A program made the translations under genes and the position numbers. From Oscillospiraceae bacterium (GTDB lineage: Bacteria > Bacillota > Clostridia > Oscillospirales > Ruminococcaceae): a DNA stretch of 12,708 bases. Below the pieces are notes generated by a model, which saw only the letters and a list, made by a program, of their open reading frames with translations, had not been told where the DNA came from and searched no databases. The stretch is from contig JAUNBN010000019.1 in NCBI GenBank assembly GCA_030527085.1, positions 1-12,708 on the forward strand, in the 5' to 3' direction. Below, piece after piece: positions 1-6,811 of this stretch. Numbering within the stretch: position 1 is the stretch's first letter; every line of letters starts with the position of its first letter.

Positions 1-1658
1 TCATCGGCGAGGACGGCTCGGGCTTTTACGCCACGGCCTACAACCTCTACCTCACAATCTACTCTCTCGCGGTAACGGGCTTTCCCGTCGCGGTCGCGAA
101 GCTGGTGGCTACCTACGCCGCCGAGGGCCGCTACCGCGATGTTAAGCAGATAGTCAAGACCTCCCGCCTCGCCTTCGGCATACTGGGCGTTATCGCGTCG
201 CTGGCGCTCATGCTGCTGGCGCGCCCCTATGTTACCTGGGTCGAAAACCCCGGGGCTTTTTACAGCGTCCTGATGGTGGCGCCCTCGCTGCTCTTCAGCT
301 GTCTCATGTCCGTGCAGCGCGGCTACAACCAGGGCATGAAGAACATGATACCCACCGCCGTCTCGCAGGTGATAGAAGTCCTCTTCAAGGCCGCCTGCGG
401 GCTGGGCTTTTCCCTTATAGTCAAAAACCACTTCACCGCCGAGTTCGAGCAGTTCGGAACCGTCTTCGGAACGGCCTACGAAAACGCGGGCAGCGCGAGC
501 GTGGCCATATCCTCGCTCTCGGCCGCCGCGGTAATCCTCGGCGTTTCCGTCTCCACCTGCGCGGGCTGGCTCTACCTCGCCATCCGCAACGCCGTAAAGG
601 GCGACGGCATAAGCAAAAGCCAGCTCAAAGGCAGCCCCGAGCCGCACAGCAGCCGCTACCTCTTAAAACAGATTCTGATTTTCGTCTTCCCTATAGCCTT
701 AAGCTCTGTCACCGTCAACATAACCGGCCTTATAGACAACTCCTCAGTGCTCTACCGCCTGCGCCATGTTATTGAGACGGACCTCGCCGCCCTCTACCTC
801 TCCCACGGCGGCTGGCTGGAGATGGCCGAGAGGACGCTCGAGGAGATACCCAATTACCTCTACGGCGTTTACAACACCGCCATTAGCATTTTCAACCTCG
901 TGCCCTCGCTCACCGGCTCCTTCGGTATGAGCGCCCTGCCCCACGTCACCACGGCCTGGCAGCAGAAGGACCAAAAGGCTCTGCGCCGCGGCGTGAGCTC
1001 CACTCTGCGCCTCACCACGCTCATAGCTGCGCCCGCGGGCTTCGGCATAGCCTTTTTAGCCGCGCCTATAGCCGATTTGCTCTACGGCTCCTCCATGCCC
1101 ATAGGCTCGCATATAGCGGGCTCCATACTGCCGACTTTGGGCATAGCGGCCATCTTCGTGGCCCTCGTCTCGCCCATAAACGCCCTGCTTCAGGCCATAG
1201 GGCGAATAGACGTGCCCGTCAAGCTCATGCTCGTCGGAGGGCTGGTCAAGCTGGCCTCAAACTACCTTCTGGTGGGCATTCCCTCCCTCAACATCATGGC
1301 CGCGCCCATGGGCAACCTGCTGTGCTATTTCGTGATATTCGTGTTCAGCCTCATAATCCTTTCAAGGGAGACGAGGATACGCTATAACCTGAAAAGCATC
1401 TTCTTCAAGCCCCTCTTTTCCGGCCTGCTCTGCGGCGTCTTCGCCCGGCTTTCCTATTCCGGGCTCGAGCTGCTGCTGGGCGACAGAATGAGCGGAACTT
1501 TGGCCAAGCTCGTTACCGTAGCGGCCATAGGCGTGGGCGCGCTCGTGTATCTGGTGGCGCTGGGCGCTACCGGGGCGCTGGTTCGCGCCGATGTTCGCAG
1601 TCTGCCCGGCGGAGCCAAAATCGAAAAGGTGCTTGAAAAAATACAGATGTTGAGATAG
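1..1658 (+). CDS. SpoVB/YabM-like MATE-fold lipid flippase (5' end outside window)
   Basis: Integral membrane protein of the polysaccharide-biosynthesis/MurJ-SpoVB branch of the MOP flippase superfamily. Known members move lipid-linked sugar precursors across the cytoplasmic membrane; B. subtilis SpoVB acts in spore cortex formation and YabM is its vegetative-cluster paralogue. The frame is open from base 3 with no stop. The residues before the GTG at 105 (for example GFYATAYNLYLTIYSL and FPVAVAKLV) match the conserved N-terminal region of the family, so that GTG is internal and only some 25-30 residues are missing. The RGYNQGMKNMIPTAVSQVIE segment is typical of the SpoVB/YabM type, and many hydrophobic segments follow to the C-terminus. 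The gene ends with TAG 12 bases before mazG, as in the yabM-yabN arrangement. Flippase family is certain; the exact lipid substrate is inference. Confidence 0.9.
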   Translation, partial: IGEDGSGFYATAYNLYLTIYSLAVTGFPVAVAKLVATYAAEGRYRDVKQIVKTSRLAFGILGVIASLALMLLARPYVTWVENPGAFYSVLMVAPSLLFSCLMSVQRGYNQGMKNMIPTAVSQVIEVLFKAACGLGFSLIVKNHFTAEFEQFGTVFGTAYENAGSASVAISSLSAAAVILGVSVSTCAGWLYLAIRNAVKGDGISKSQLKGSPEPHSSRYLLKQILIFVFPIALSSVTVNITGLIDNSSVLYRLRHVIETDLAALYLSHGGWLEMAERTLEEIPNYLYGVYNTAISIFNLVPSLTGSFGMSALPHVTTAWQQKDQKALRRGVSSTLRLTTLIAAPAGFGIAFLAAPIADLLYGSSMPIGSHIAGSILPTLGIAAIFVALVSPINALLQAIGRIDVPVKLMLVGGLVKLASNYLLVGIPSLNIMAAPMGNLLCYFVIFVFSLIILSRETRIRYNLKSIFFKPLFSGLLCGVFARLSYSGLELLLGDRMSGTLAKLVTVAAIGVGALVYLVALGATGALVRADVRSLPGGAKIEKVLEKIQMLR

Positions 1659-1669
1659 AATAAGATGCC

Positions 1670-2473
1670 ATGGACGAATTTGAGATAAAGGCCTCCTATA
1701 CCGTAAACGACCTCGCCGCTCTCGTGAGGCTCCTGCGCGACCCCGAAAGGGGCTGCCCCTGGGACAAGATACAGACCCACGAGAGCATAAGGCAGAACTT
1801 TATAGAGGAGACCTACGAGGCTGCCGACGCTATTGACAAGGGCGACAAGGCTCTGCTCTGCGAGGAGCTCGGAGACGTTATGCTCCAGGTGATGCTCCAC
1901 GCCGAGATAGAGCGGCAGAGCGGCGGCTTCGACCTCGACGACGTGGCAACAGGCATCTGCCGCAAGCTCGTCCTGCGCCACCCGCACATTTTCGGCGAGG
2001 TCAAGGCCGAGGACAGCGAGAGCGTCCTTCGCAACTGGGAGGATTTAAAGCGCGAGGAAAAGGGCCAGACCTCCGGCGCGGACTCCGTAAGAGACGTCGC
2101 CAGGGCGCTGCCCGCGCTCACGAGAAGCCAGAAGGTTCAAAAGCGAGCGCGCTATGTCGGCTTCGATTACGAGGACGCCGAGGGCGCGATGAGGGACCTC
2201 CAAAGCGAGGCGGACGAGCTCAGGGCCGCGCTCGCCGGCGAGGGCGACTGCGAGGAGGAGCTGGGCGACCTGCTCTTCGCCGCGGTGAACGTGGCGCGCT
2301 TCGCCAAACTGGACGCGGAGCTCGCGCTCACCAGAGCCTGCGACAAATTCGCGCGCAGATTTATCAGAGTCGAACAGCTTGCAGCCGAGAGAGGGATAGA
2401 TATGAGGAAAGCCGACATGGAAACTCTCAACAGGCTGTGGGATACAGCGAAACAGGAAACTGTTCGAGAATAA
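1670..2473 (+). CDS. mazG: MazG nucleoside triphosphate pyrophosphohydrolase
   Basis: Cytoplasmic all-alpha NTP pyrophosphatase that hydrolyses (d)NTPs, including non-canonical ones, to NMP and PPi using Mg2+. At 267 residues it matches the usual two-domain MazG. Domain 1 has the CPWDKIQTH signature (residues 29-37), the E-x-x-E helix (E47, E50) and the partner E66/D69 in EELGD. Domain 2 repeats the pattern with E180/E183 and E197/D200, preceded by the QKRARYVGFDY stretch. Unlike B. subtilis YabN it lacks an N-terminal tetrapyrrole-methylase domain. It starts 12 bases after the flippase stop with only a weak Shine-Dalgarno, so translation is probably coupled to the upstream gene. It lies 19 bases before hup. 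The family call is secure; the physiological substrate is not visible. Confidence 0.95.
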   Translation: MDEFEIKASYTVNDLAALVRLLRDPERGCPWDKIQTHESIRQNFIEETYEAADAIDKGDKALLCEELGDVMLQVMLHAEIERQSGGFDLDDVATGICRKLVLRHPHIFGEVKAEDSESVLRNWEDLKREEKGQTSGADSVRDVARALPALTRSQKVQKRARYVGFDYEDAEGAMRDLQSEADELRAALAGEGDCEEELGDLLFAAVNVARFAKLDAELALTRACDKFARRFIRVEQLAAERGIDMRKADMETLNRLWDTAKQETVRE

Positions 2474-2492
2474 ACAAAAGGGAGTAAGAAAA

Positions 2493-2765
2493 ATGACAAA
2501 GGCAGAACTCGCCGCCAAGCTGGCGGAAAGCACCGGAATGACAAAAAAAGACGCGGACAACGCGGTCAGCGCCGTATTCGACGCTATTACGGAAGAGCTT
2601 AAGGGCGGCGGCAAGGTCCAGCTCGTAGGCTTCGGGACTTTCGGCACCAAGGCGCGCCCCGCGCGCACCTGCATCAACCCCAGAACAAAGGAGCCCGTCA
2701 AGGTAGCGGCCTGCACCGTTCCCTTCTTCAAGCCCGGCAAGGGCCTTAAAGACGTAATCAAGTAG
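2493..2765 (+). CDS. hup: HU family DNA-binding protein
   Basis: Small histone-like nucleoid protein, 90 residues, the normal HU length. It dimerises and bends DNA non-specifically. The N-terminal helical half begins MTKAELAAKL. It is followed by the GFGTF turn (residues 46-50) and the beta-arm with INPRTKEP, where Pro63 is the residue that intercalates into DNA. The C-terminus PFFKPGKGLKD is the family ending. A good ribosome site (GGGAG) sits about 9 bases before ATG. Placement directly after mazG is the common clostridial order; the S4-domain gene that usually comes next is missing. The terminator at 2816-2857 closes the transcript. The two cysteines (residues 60 and 73) are unusual for HU but do not touch known functional positions. 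Confidence 0.97.
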   Translation: MTKAELAAKLAESTGMTKKDADNAVSAVFDAITEELKGGGKVQLVGFGTFGTKARPARTCINPRTKEPVKVAACTVPFFKPGKGLKDVIK

Positions 2766-2815
2766 TTTTTCAAAAAGAGGGGCGAGCCGTCAGCGCCGCC
2801 CCGGCAAACAGGCTA

Positions 2816-2857
2816 AAAAGCCCCGGCGCAGAGTCGTTCTTCTGCGCCGGGGCTTTT
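2816..2857. terminator. bidirectional intrinsic terminator
   Basis: Perfect 17-bp stem: AAAAGCCCCGGCGCAGA at 2816-2832 pairs with 2841-2857 around an 8-base loop. The A-run on one side and T-run on the other give a U-tract in both directions. It ends the flippase-mazG-hup transcript 50 bases after hup, and can also end the convergent WYL/DUF4430 transcript. Confidence 0.88.
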
Positions 2858-2872
2858 ATTATGCTGATACGG

Positions 2873-2900
2873 CGCGCGGGGAGGACGTCCTTCTCGCGCG
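2873..2900. repeat. near-perfect palindrome centred on GGACGTCC
   Basis: Bases 2873-2886 and 2887-2900 are complementary at 12 of 14 positions; the other two become G-U pairs in RNA. There is no loop at the DNA level, with GACGTC at the centre. It lies between two convergent genes and just beyond the terminator. It may be an accessory terminator stem or a protein-binding palindrome; the sequence does not say which. Confidence 0.45.
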
Positions 2901-2968
2901 GATTCTTCACTGCTGTTCCCTCGCCGAAGCGGGGCAGGCAGGCGTTCCCTTCGCCCGGCAAGAAGACT

Positions 2969-3394
2969 TCAGGCGCAGTCCGTGCAGGAATTTGCGAGCG
3001 CCAGGCCCTCCTCTATCATCGGCGAGGTGAAGCTTAAAATATAAGCGTCGCCGCCCCTGAGACGAACCCTGTCTATATCGCCCTCCAGTTCATCCTCGCC
3101 CTTGTAAAGCCTCCAGCCCTCGCCCTTGGAAGCGTCGGCGCTCTGTCCCGCTACGCTCACGATTTCAAAGCCTTCCTCTCCCGCTTCGCCCTCTATAAGT
3201 CCCCGCTCTCTCAGCGCGGGGCCCAGAAAGCGCTCCGTGGTCTCCACCGCATAGCTAATACGCGAGCCGTCCGAAAAGGCGGCCGTGAGCGTAAACTCGC
3301 GGCTCTCCCCGCGCGCGATCGCGTGCCAAAAAGCAAACAGAGCAATGGCTGCAAGCGCCGCGGCGCAGACGGCCGTCTCGTGTTTATTCTTCAT
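2969..3394 (-). CDS. membrane-anchored DUF4430-like protein
   Basis: A protein of 141 residues with a short basic N-terminus, one hydrophobic segment (about residues 8-24, uncleaved anchor or signal peptide) and a single exported domain. The domain resembles DUF4430/transcobalamin-C-like folds: a strand (YAVETTERFLGPALRERGLI), then GFEIVSVAGQSAD, then GWRLYKGEDELEGDIDRVRLRGGDAYILSFT, where canonical members have a W-x-x-Y-x-x-G turn and a GD-x-Y strand. Family members occur on surface or cobalamin-related proteins, but no ligand can be inferred here. The chosen ATG at 3394 has AGAGG 8 bases upstream. The in-frame ATG at 3424 would add ten arginine/lysine-rich residues and a 41-base overlap with the WYL gene. 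With the chosen start the overlap is 11 bases, so the two genes form an operon. Confidence 0.72.
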   Translation of the reverse strand: MKNKHETAVCAAALAAIALFAFWHAIARGESREFTLTAAFSDGSRISYAVETTERFLGPALRERGLIEGEAGEEGFEIVSVAGQSADASKGEGWRLYKGEDELEGDIDRVRLRGGDAYILSFTSPMIEEGLALANSCTDCA

Positions 3395-4406
3395 CCTTTT
3401 TTCCTCTTTTCTCCGCCGACTCATAGCGGCGGCCCTCAGCCGCGCAGCGCGCCCTTTCGGTATACTCCTCGAGCACGTCCTGCGGGGAGATGAGTTCCGC
3501 GCGGCCGCCCAGCCCGAAGATCCAGCCGAAGAAGTTTGGGCTTATTCTTATATCCACCTTAAGTGAGGCGCGTCCGTCCTCGCGCCGCCCGAGCCTCACG
3601 TCGCCGAAGCGGTCGAGTATTACGGTCGTGAGCTCCTCGTCGAAGGCGAGCTCTACCGCGCGCTTCTCGCCGGAATACATCCGGAACATCTCCTGCGTCG
3701 CCGCCGCGGGGTCGAAATCCCGCGAGGCCTCGCTGCTCTGACGCGTCTCTTTTAAAACCTGCGCGTCCGACATTCTGTCAACCCGGTAGGTGCGTATCTC
3801 CCCCTCTTCGCTCAGGGCAAAGAGGTAGTAGTTTTCCTCGGCGTAATTGAGCGAGAGCGGGCTCACGGTGTAGCGGCCGCCCGCGCGCCTGAAATTGCGC
3901 CTGCCGCCCCCGCCGTAGTCAAAGTAGCGGAAACCGAGCTTTTTATTGCCGTTAATAGCCTCGTGTATCGCGTCTACGGTGTAATAAATGCTCTCGTTCA
4001 TCGTCTTGACGCGCCGCTCCACATAGACGTTGCGCCGAAGCTCCGAAGACTCGCGCTCGCTCGCCAGGGATGAGAGCTTTTTTATGAGCTCCAGGCTCTT
4101 CTTACGCGTTATGAATTTGGAAGCGCCCACGGCGTCCACCAAAAGCTTCAGCTCCGCGAGCTGGAAGGCTCTGGACATAAGGCGGTACTCGCTCCTGCGC
4201 CCCTCGCGCACCAGAGCTATATCCATTCCGCCGCGGCGCAGCAGTTCTATATCCGAATAAATAGCCTTGCGCTCGGCGCTCTGCCCCTCGCTCTCCAGAT
4301 AGGAGCAGATTTCCGAAAGCGTAACTCCCGCGCGCTCGTCCGTCGCCCGCTCGAGATAGTCTTTTATGAGAAGCGCCCTCAGCTTGTAGTCGGGTCTGCC
4401 CGCCAT
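3384..4406 (-). CDS. WYL-domain transcriptional regulator (HTH-WYL-WCX)
   Basis: Cytoplasmic DNA-binding regulator of 340 residues, the usual size of HTH-WYL proteins, which sense ligands or nucleic acid through the WYL domain. The N-terminal winged HTH spans about residues 8-75, with the recognition region AERKAIYSDIELLRRGGMDI. The WYL domain (about 140-215) has the variant core NYYLFAL (192-198) in place of W-Y-L, followed by IRTYRVDRM (204-212), the conserved arginine-containing strand. The WCX extension (about 245-322) ends FFGWIFGLGGRAELISPQDV. ATG is preceded by GGGGTGA about 6 bases upstream. It heads an operon with the DUF4430 gene and is divergent from spoVAC, so control of either neighbour or itself is possible; the target is not shown by the sequence. 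Confidence 0.93.
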   Translation of the reverse strand: MAGRPDYKLRALLIKDYLERATDERAGVTLSEICSYLESEGQSAERKAIYSDIELLRRGGMDIALVREGRRSEYRLMSRAFQLAELKLLVDAVGASKFITRKKSLELIKKLSSLASERESSELRRNVYVERRVKTMNESIYYTVDAIHEAINGNKKLGFRYFDYGGGGRRNFRRAGGRYTVSPLSLNYAEENYYLFALSEEGEIRTYRVDRMSDAQVLKETRQSSEASRDFDPAAATQEMFRMYSGEKRAVELAFDEELTTVILDRFGDVRLGRREDGRASLKVDIRISPNFFGWIFGLGGRAELISPQDVLEEYTERARCAAEGRRYESAEKRGKKDEE

Positions 4407-4443
4407 CGCCGCTCACCCCCTTCAATCAAAATATCTCTTCTCT

Positions 4444-4472
4444 ATCATATCCGCGCTGCATCCCTTTGGCAA
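4444..4472 (-). promoter_or_regulatory. sigma-A-type promoter for the WYL gene
   Basis: On the minus strand TTGCCA (4467-4472) and TATGAT (4444-4449) are separated by exactly 17 bases, each one mismatch from consensus. Predicted start is near 4437, leaving a leader of about 30 bases before the WYL ATG. No matching strong promoter is seen for the plus strand here. Confidence 0.65.
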
Positions 4473-4493
4473 GCAAAAGCTCCGCCGCGGAGC

Positions 4494-4551
4494 GTCCCGC
4501 CGCGTGGATTTTTCGCCGTCTTTCCCCCGCCGCAGGCGGGGGAAAGACGGC
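4494..4551 (-). repeat. dispersed palindromic element, copy 1
   Basis: Perfect 17-bp hairpin: GCCGTCTTTCCCCCGCC (4515-4531), loop GCA, then the complementary arm 4535-4551. On the minus strand the flank after the hairpin reads ACGCGGCGGGAC (4494-4505), 9 bases from the stem. The stem, the loop type and this flank recur in the copies at 10560-10608 and 12418-12474. Strand follows the flank motif. It lies between the divergent WYL and spoVAC genes, upstream of the WYL promoter. Confidence 0.85.
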
Positions 4552-4650
4552 ATATTGCACGCCAACACAGTGAAAGAAACCGCAACTGGAACACCCGCGC
4601 CCCGTTCGCGAATAAAACCCCGCCTTAAAGGGAAATGTAATCCCGTATAA

Positions 4651-4656
4651 AGGAGG
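4651..4656 (+). promoter_or_regulatory. Shine-Dalgarno that fixes the spoVAC start
   Basis: AGGAGG is a full consensus ribosome site. The GTG at 4657 touches it and cannot be used; the in-frame TTG at 4666 lies 9 bases after it, the right spacing. Confidence 0.85.
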
Positions 4657-4665
4657 GTGAAGCAT

Positions 4666-5115
4666 TTGAAAACCACCGCAAAGGAATACGGCGAGATATA
4701 CCGCGGCTATATGCCGGGCTCTAAGGCCCTGAGGGACTGCACGGCGGCCTTTGCCGTCGGCGGGGCCATCTGTGTTCTGGGCCAACTCATACAAAACGCC
4801 TTAAAGGACGCGGGGCTGGATAAGGACGCTGTGGCGCTGCTTACCTCAGCCTCGCTGATAGCGCTCTCCGGCCTGCTGACGGGCCTGGGCGTTTACGACA
4901 AGATAGCCTCCTTCGCCGGGGCGGGAACGCTGGTGCCAATAACGGGCTTTGCCAATTCAGTAGTCTCTCCCGCGCTCGAGTTCAAAAGCTAGGGCTGGGT
5001 GCTGGGTGCGGGCGCGAAGATGTTTATAATCGCCGGACCGGTCATAGTTTACGGCACGGCCTCGGCCTCGCTGGCGGGGCTTTTGTACCTGCTCTTCACG
5101 GGGTATTTCTCATGA
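4666..5115 (+). pseudogene. spoVAC: SpoVAC, interrupted by an in-frame amber codon
   Basis: SpoVAC is an inner-membrane protein of the forespore channel that moves dipicolinic acid (DPA) into and out of spores. From TTG 4666 the frame shows the family sequence: MPGSKALRDCTAAFAVGGAI, a first membrane segment, then GLLTGLGVYDKIASFAGAGT and VPITGFANSVVSPALEFKS. Codon 109 is then TAG (4990-4992), where homologues have Glu before G-[FW]-VLG. The same frame continues without shift through GWVLGAGAKMFIIAGPVIVYG and LLYLLFTGYFS to TGA 5113-5115. That gives 149 codons, close to the roughly 150 of B. subtilis SpoVAC. The TGA overlaps the spoVAD ATG as ATGA. A single G-to-T change (GAG to TAG) explains it. 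If real, translation gives a 108-residue truncated product lacking the last membrane region. Sequence error is equally possible. A sigma-G-like element near 4609-4639 is too weak to call. Confidence 0.87.
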
Positions 5116-6128
5116 GCCGCCGCTTGGGGCCCGGAACGGTGGAGTTCACCGGGGATATAAGAATAGAAAGCTACGCCGCGATAGTGGGCAAAAAGGAAAA
5201 GGAGGGTCCGCTCGGGGATTATTTCGAGCACTTCGAGGAGGATACCACTCTGGGCAAGCCGAGCTGGGAGAAGTCCGAGACGGAGCTGCAGCGCCGCACC
5301 TTCGCCCTGGCGCTGGACAGGCGCTCGCTCTCGCCCTCGAATATTGATATGCTCTTCGGCGGCGACCTGCTCAACCAGTGCATAGCCTCGGGCTACGCCT
5401 TCCGTGAGACGGGGCTGCCCTTTTTGGGGCTCTACGGCGCCTGCTCAACGATGGCGCTCTCGCTGGCTATGGCCTCGGCCTTCTGCGAGGGCGGTGCGGC
5501 CGACCGCGCGGCGGCCATAACCTCCAGCCACTTCTGCGCCGCCGAGAGGCAGTACCGCTTCCCGCTGGAATACGGCGGCTTTCGCGCCCCGGCCTCGCAG
5601 TGGACGGTCACCGGCTCGGGCTGCCTTATAGTCTCGCGGGGCGGCAAGAGCCCGATAAGGGTGCGGCGCGCGTCCTTCGGGGCGGTGCGCGATCTTGGTC
5701 TTACGGACATGAACAACATGGGCTGCGCCATGGCTCCCGCCGCCTGCGACACCCTGACTCGCTACTTTAAGGACACCGGCACCTCGCCCAAGGACTACGG
5801 CGCGGTGGTGACAGGCGACCTCGGCAAGATAGGCAGTGAGGTCTTCTGCGACCTTTGCTCGCGCGAGGGTTACGAGGTCTCAAATCACCTCGACTGCGGC
5901 AAGCTCATCTATGATACCGAGAGCCAGAAGGTGGGCTCCGGCGGCTCGGGCTGCGGCTGCTCCGCCTCGGTGCTGGCGGCCTATTTTCTGCCCCAGCTGG
6001 AGCGCGGGGAGATGAAGAGCCTGCTCTTTATGGCCACCGGCGCGCTCATGAGCCCCACTTCTTTTCAGCAGGGCGAGTCCATTCCCGGAATAGCCCACCT
6101 GGTCTTTCTCGAAAGCGAAAAGAACTAG
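5112..6128 (+). CDS. spoVAD: SpoVAD, DPA-binding protein of the spore SpoVA channel
   Basis: Thiolase-fold protein of 338 residues, the normal SpoVAD length. In B. subtilis SpoVAD sits on the outer face of the spore inner membrane and binds DPA during uptake and germination release. Family marks are GLYGACSTMALSLAM (106-120, with Cys111 in the thiolase nucleophile loop), TSSHFCAAERQYRFPLEYG (137-155), QWTVTGSGC (163-171), VTGDLGKIGSE (233-243) and the glycine-rich GSGGSGCGCSAS (275-286). The ATG overlaps the spoVAC stop (ATGA) and has only a weak GGGG site 9 bases upstream, so it probably depends on coupled translation from spoVAC; the amber codon in spoVAC could lower its yield. spoVAE, its frequent partner, does not follow. 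The stop is TAG and a hairpin terminator lies 38 bases beyond. Confidence 0.96.
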   Translation: MSRRLGPGTVEFTGDIRIESYAAIVGKKEKEGPLGDYFEHFEEDTTLGKPSWEKSETELQRRTFALALDRRSLSPSNIDMLFGGDLLNQCIASGYAFRETGLPFLGLYGACSTMALSLAMASAFCEGGAADRAAAITSSHFCAAERQYRFPLEYGGFRAPASQWTVTGSGCLIVSRGGKSPIRVRRASFGAVRDLGLTDMNNMGCAMAPAACDTLTRYFKDTGTSPKDYGAVVTGDLGKIGSEVFCDLCSREGYEVSNHLDCGKLIYDTESQKVGSGGSGCGCSASVLAAYFLPQLERGEMKSLLFMATGALMSPTSFQQGESIPGIAHLVFLESEKN

Positions 6129-6165
6129 AAAAGGCATTAATCTTCAACAAAACTGCGCGAGTTTT

Positions 6166-6204
6166 TAAGGCGTCTGCCCCGCTGAAGGCAGGGCAGACGC
6201 CTTA
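6166..6204. terminator. hairpin between convergent spoVAD and SLOG genes
   Basis: A 14-bp perfect stem, TAAGGCGTCTGCCC (6166-6179) with 6191-6204, closes an 11-base loop. The downstream tract on the plus strand is only partly T-rich (CTTAAT), so termination strength is uncertain. It sits between the ends of two convergent genes. Confidence 0.7.
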
Positions 6205-6239
6205 CTTAATATCGACAGCGAGAATATAGTGGAAAAATG

Positions 6240-6710
6240 CTATTCTGCGAGGTTGAGGATTTTCAACCCCTTTTCCCTTGCGCAGTTCACGGTATATGAG
6301 GTTCCGCCGCCGGGTGTTTCGAGCCAGCACAAGCACCATCCGCTGCCGTCCACCAGGTGGCGGTTTCGCTTTTGCATGCAGCCATCGTAATAGTCTTCGG
6401 CTGTGCAGACAACCTTGTCCGCCCGTTCTAGCACCGAGCGGTAAACTCGCTTCTCCTCCTCGCTCCAATGCTTGTCCTGAGCCCTGCATGGCAGGACGAG
6501 TATGAGCTTCAGCTTCGGTCTGTGCTTTCTCGCCTCAATGACCGCGAGAGCCGCGAGCGTGTCAAAGCCGAGCGCGCCGCCGCAGCCGAAATACCGAACG
6601 CCCTCGTCCGCCAAGTGCTCTATCGCGGCGGCGAGCTTTTGCTCTGCGGCGGAGATATCTCGAAGCTTTCGGTGTCCTGTGAAGCAGCAGACTTGTTCTT
6701 TTTTTATCAA
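6240..6710 (-). CDS. SLOG-domain protein of the DUF1273/YpsA family
   Basis: Cytoplasmic Rossmann-like protein of 156 residues of the SLOG superfamily, which binds nucleotide-type ligands; the relatives YpsA and DprA share the fold. Visible motifs are CCFTGHR (8-14), the phosphate-binding GCGGALGFD (42-50), LILVLPCRAQDKHW (69-82) and the C-terminal ETPGGGTSYTV (131-141). The only sensible start is TTG at 6710: GAGGGGG lies about 8 bases upstream, and the nearby ATG is out of frame. A perfect-consensus promoter (6766-6793) drives it, and it is divergent from a small HTH regulator with a dyad in the shared region. Such pairs are common in mobile or accessory DNA of gut Firmicutes. The actual ligand and role are unknown. 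Confidence 0.88.
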   Translation of the reverse strand: MIKKEQVCCFTGHRKLRDISAAEQKLAAAIEHLADEGVRYFGCGGALGFDTLAALAVIEARKHRPKLKLILVLPCRAQDKHWSEEEKRVYRSVLERADKVVCTAEDYYDGCMQKRNRHLVDGSGWCLCWLETPGGGTSYTVNCAREKGLKILNLAE

Positions 6711-6737
6711 GAAAGCGTCCCCCTCGCATTTTTATAT

Positions 6738-6777
6738 GCCCAATATTAGAGCATATTTTATGCTCATTATATCGGGC
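6738..6777. promoter_or_regulatory. AT-rich dyad, likely operator between divergent genes
   Basis: The core GAGCATA (6749-6755), TTT, TATGCTC (6759-6765) is a perfect inverted repeat. The symmetry extends outwards with one indel and few mismatches to GCCC (6738-6741) and GGGC (6774-6777). It covers the predicted start site and -10 box of the SLOG promoter, and lies upstream of the HTH gene. This is the expected place for an operator bound by the adjacent regulator; binding is inferred. Confidence 0.6.
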
Positions 6778-6793
6778 ACACTGTATGTGTCAA
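6766..6793 (-). promoter_or_regulatory. perfect-consensus sigma-A promoter for the SLOG gene
   Basis: On the minus strand TTGACA (6788-6793) and TATAAT (6766-6771) both match consensus exactly, with a 16-base spacer. Predicted start is near 6759, inside the dyad at 6738-6777. So strong a promoter usually implies a repressor. Confidence 0.82.
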
Positions 6794-6811
6794 CAAAAGG
6801 AGGGCGCATAC

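Noticed and set aside
105..107. GTG as the start of the first gene
   Set aside because: Conserved family residues continue upstream to the window edge without a stop.
2045..2773. 242-codon open frame on the minus strand
   Set aside because: Antisense to mazG and hup, both firmly identified.
4609..4639. Sigma-G promoter for spoVAC
   Set aside because: CGAATA is near the -35 consensus, but the -10 region fits poorly, so it is not listed as a feature.
4657..4659. GTG start for spoVAC
   Set aside because: It abuts the AGGAGG site; the TTG at 4666 has correct spacing.
4990..4992. Genome-wide recoding of TAG (sense codon) to explain spoVAC
   Set aside because: TAG ends the flippase, hup, spoVAD and SLOG genes at the expected family lengths, so it is a normal stop here.
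6785..6787. ATG start for the HTH regulator
   Set aside because: It lies upstream of the strong AAAGGAGGG site that serves the ATG at 6812, and adds residues unlike the family.
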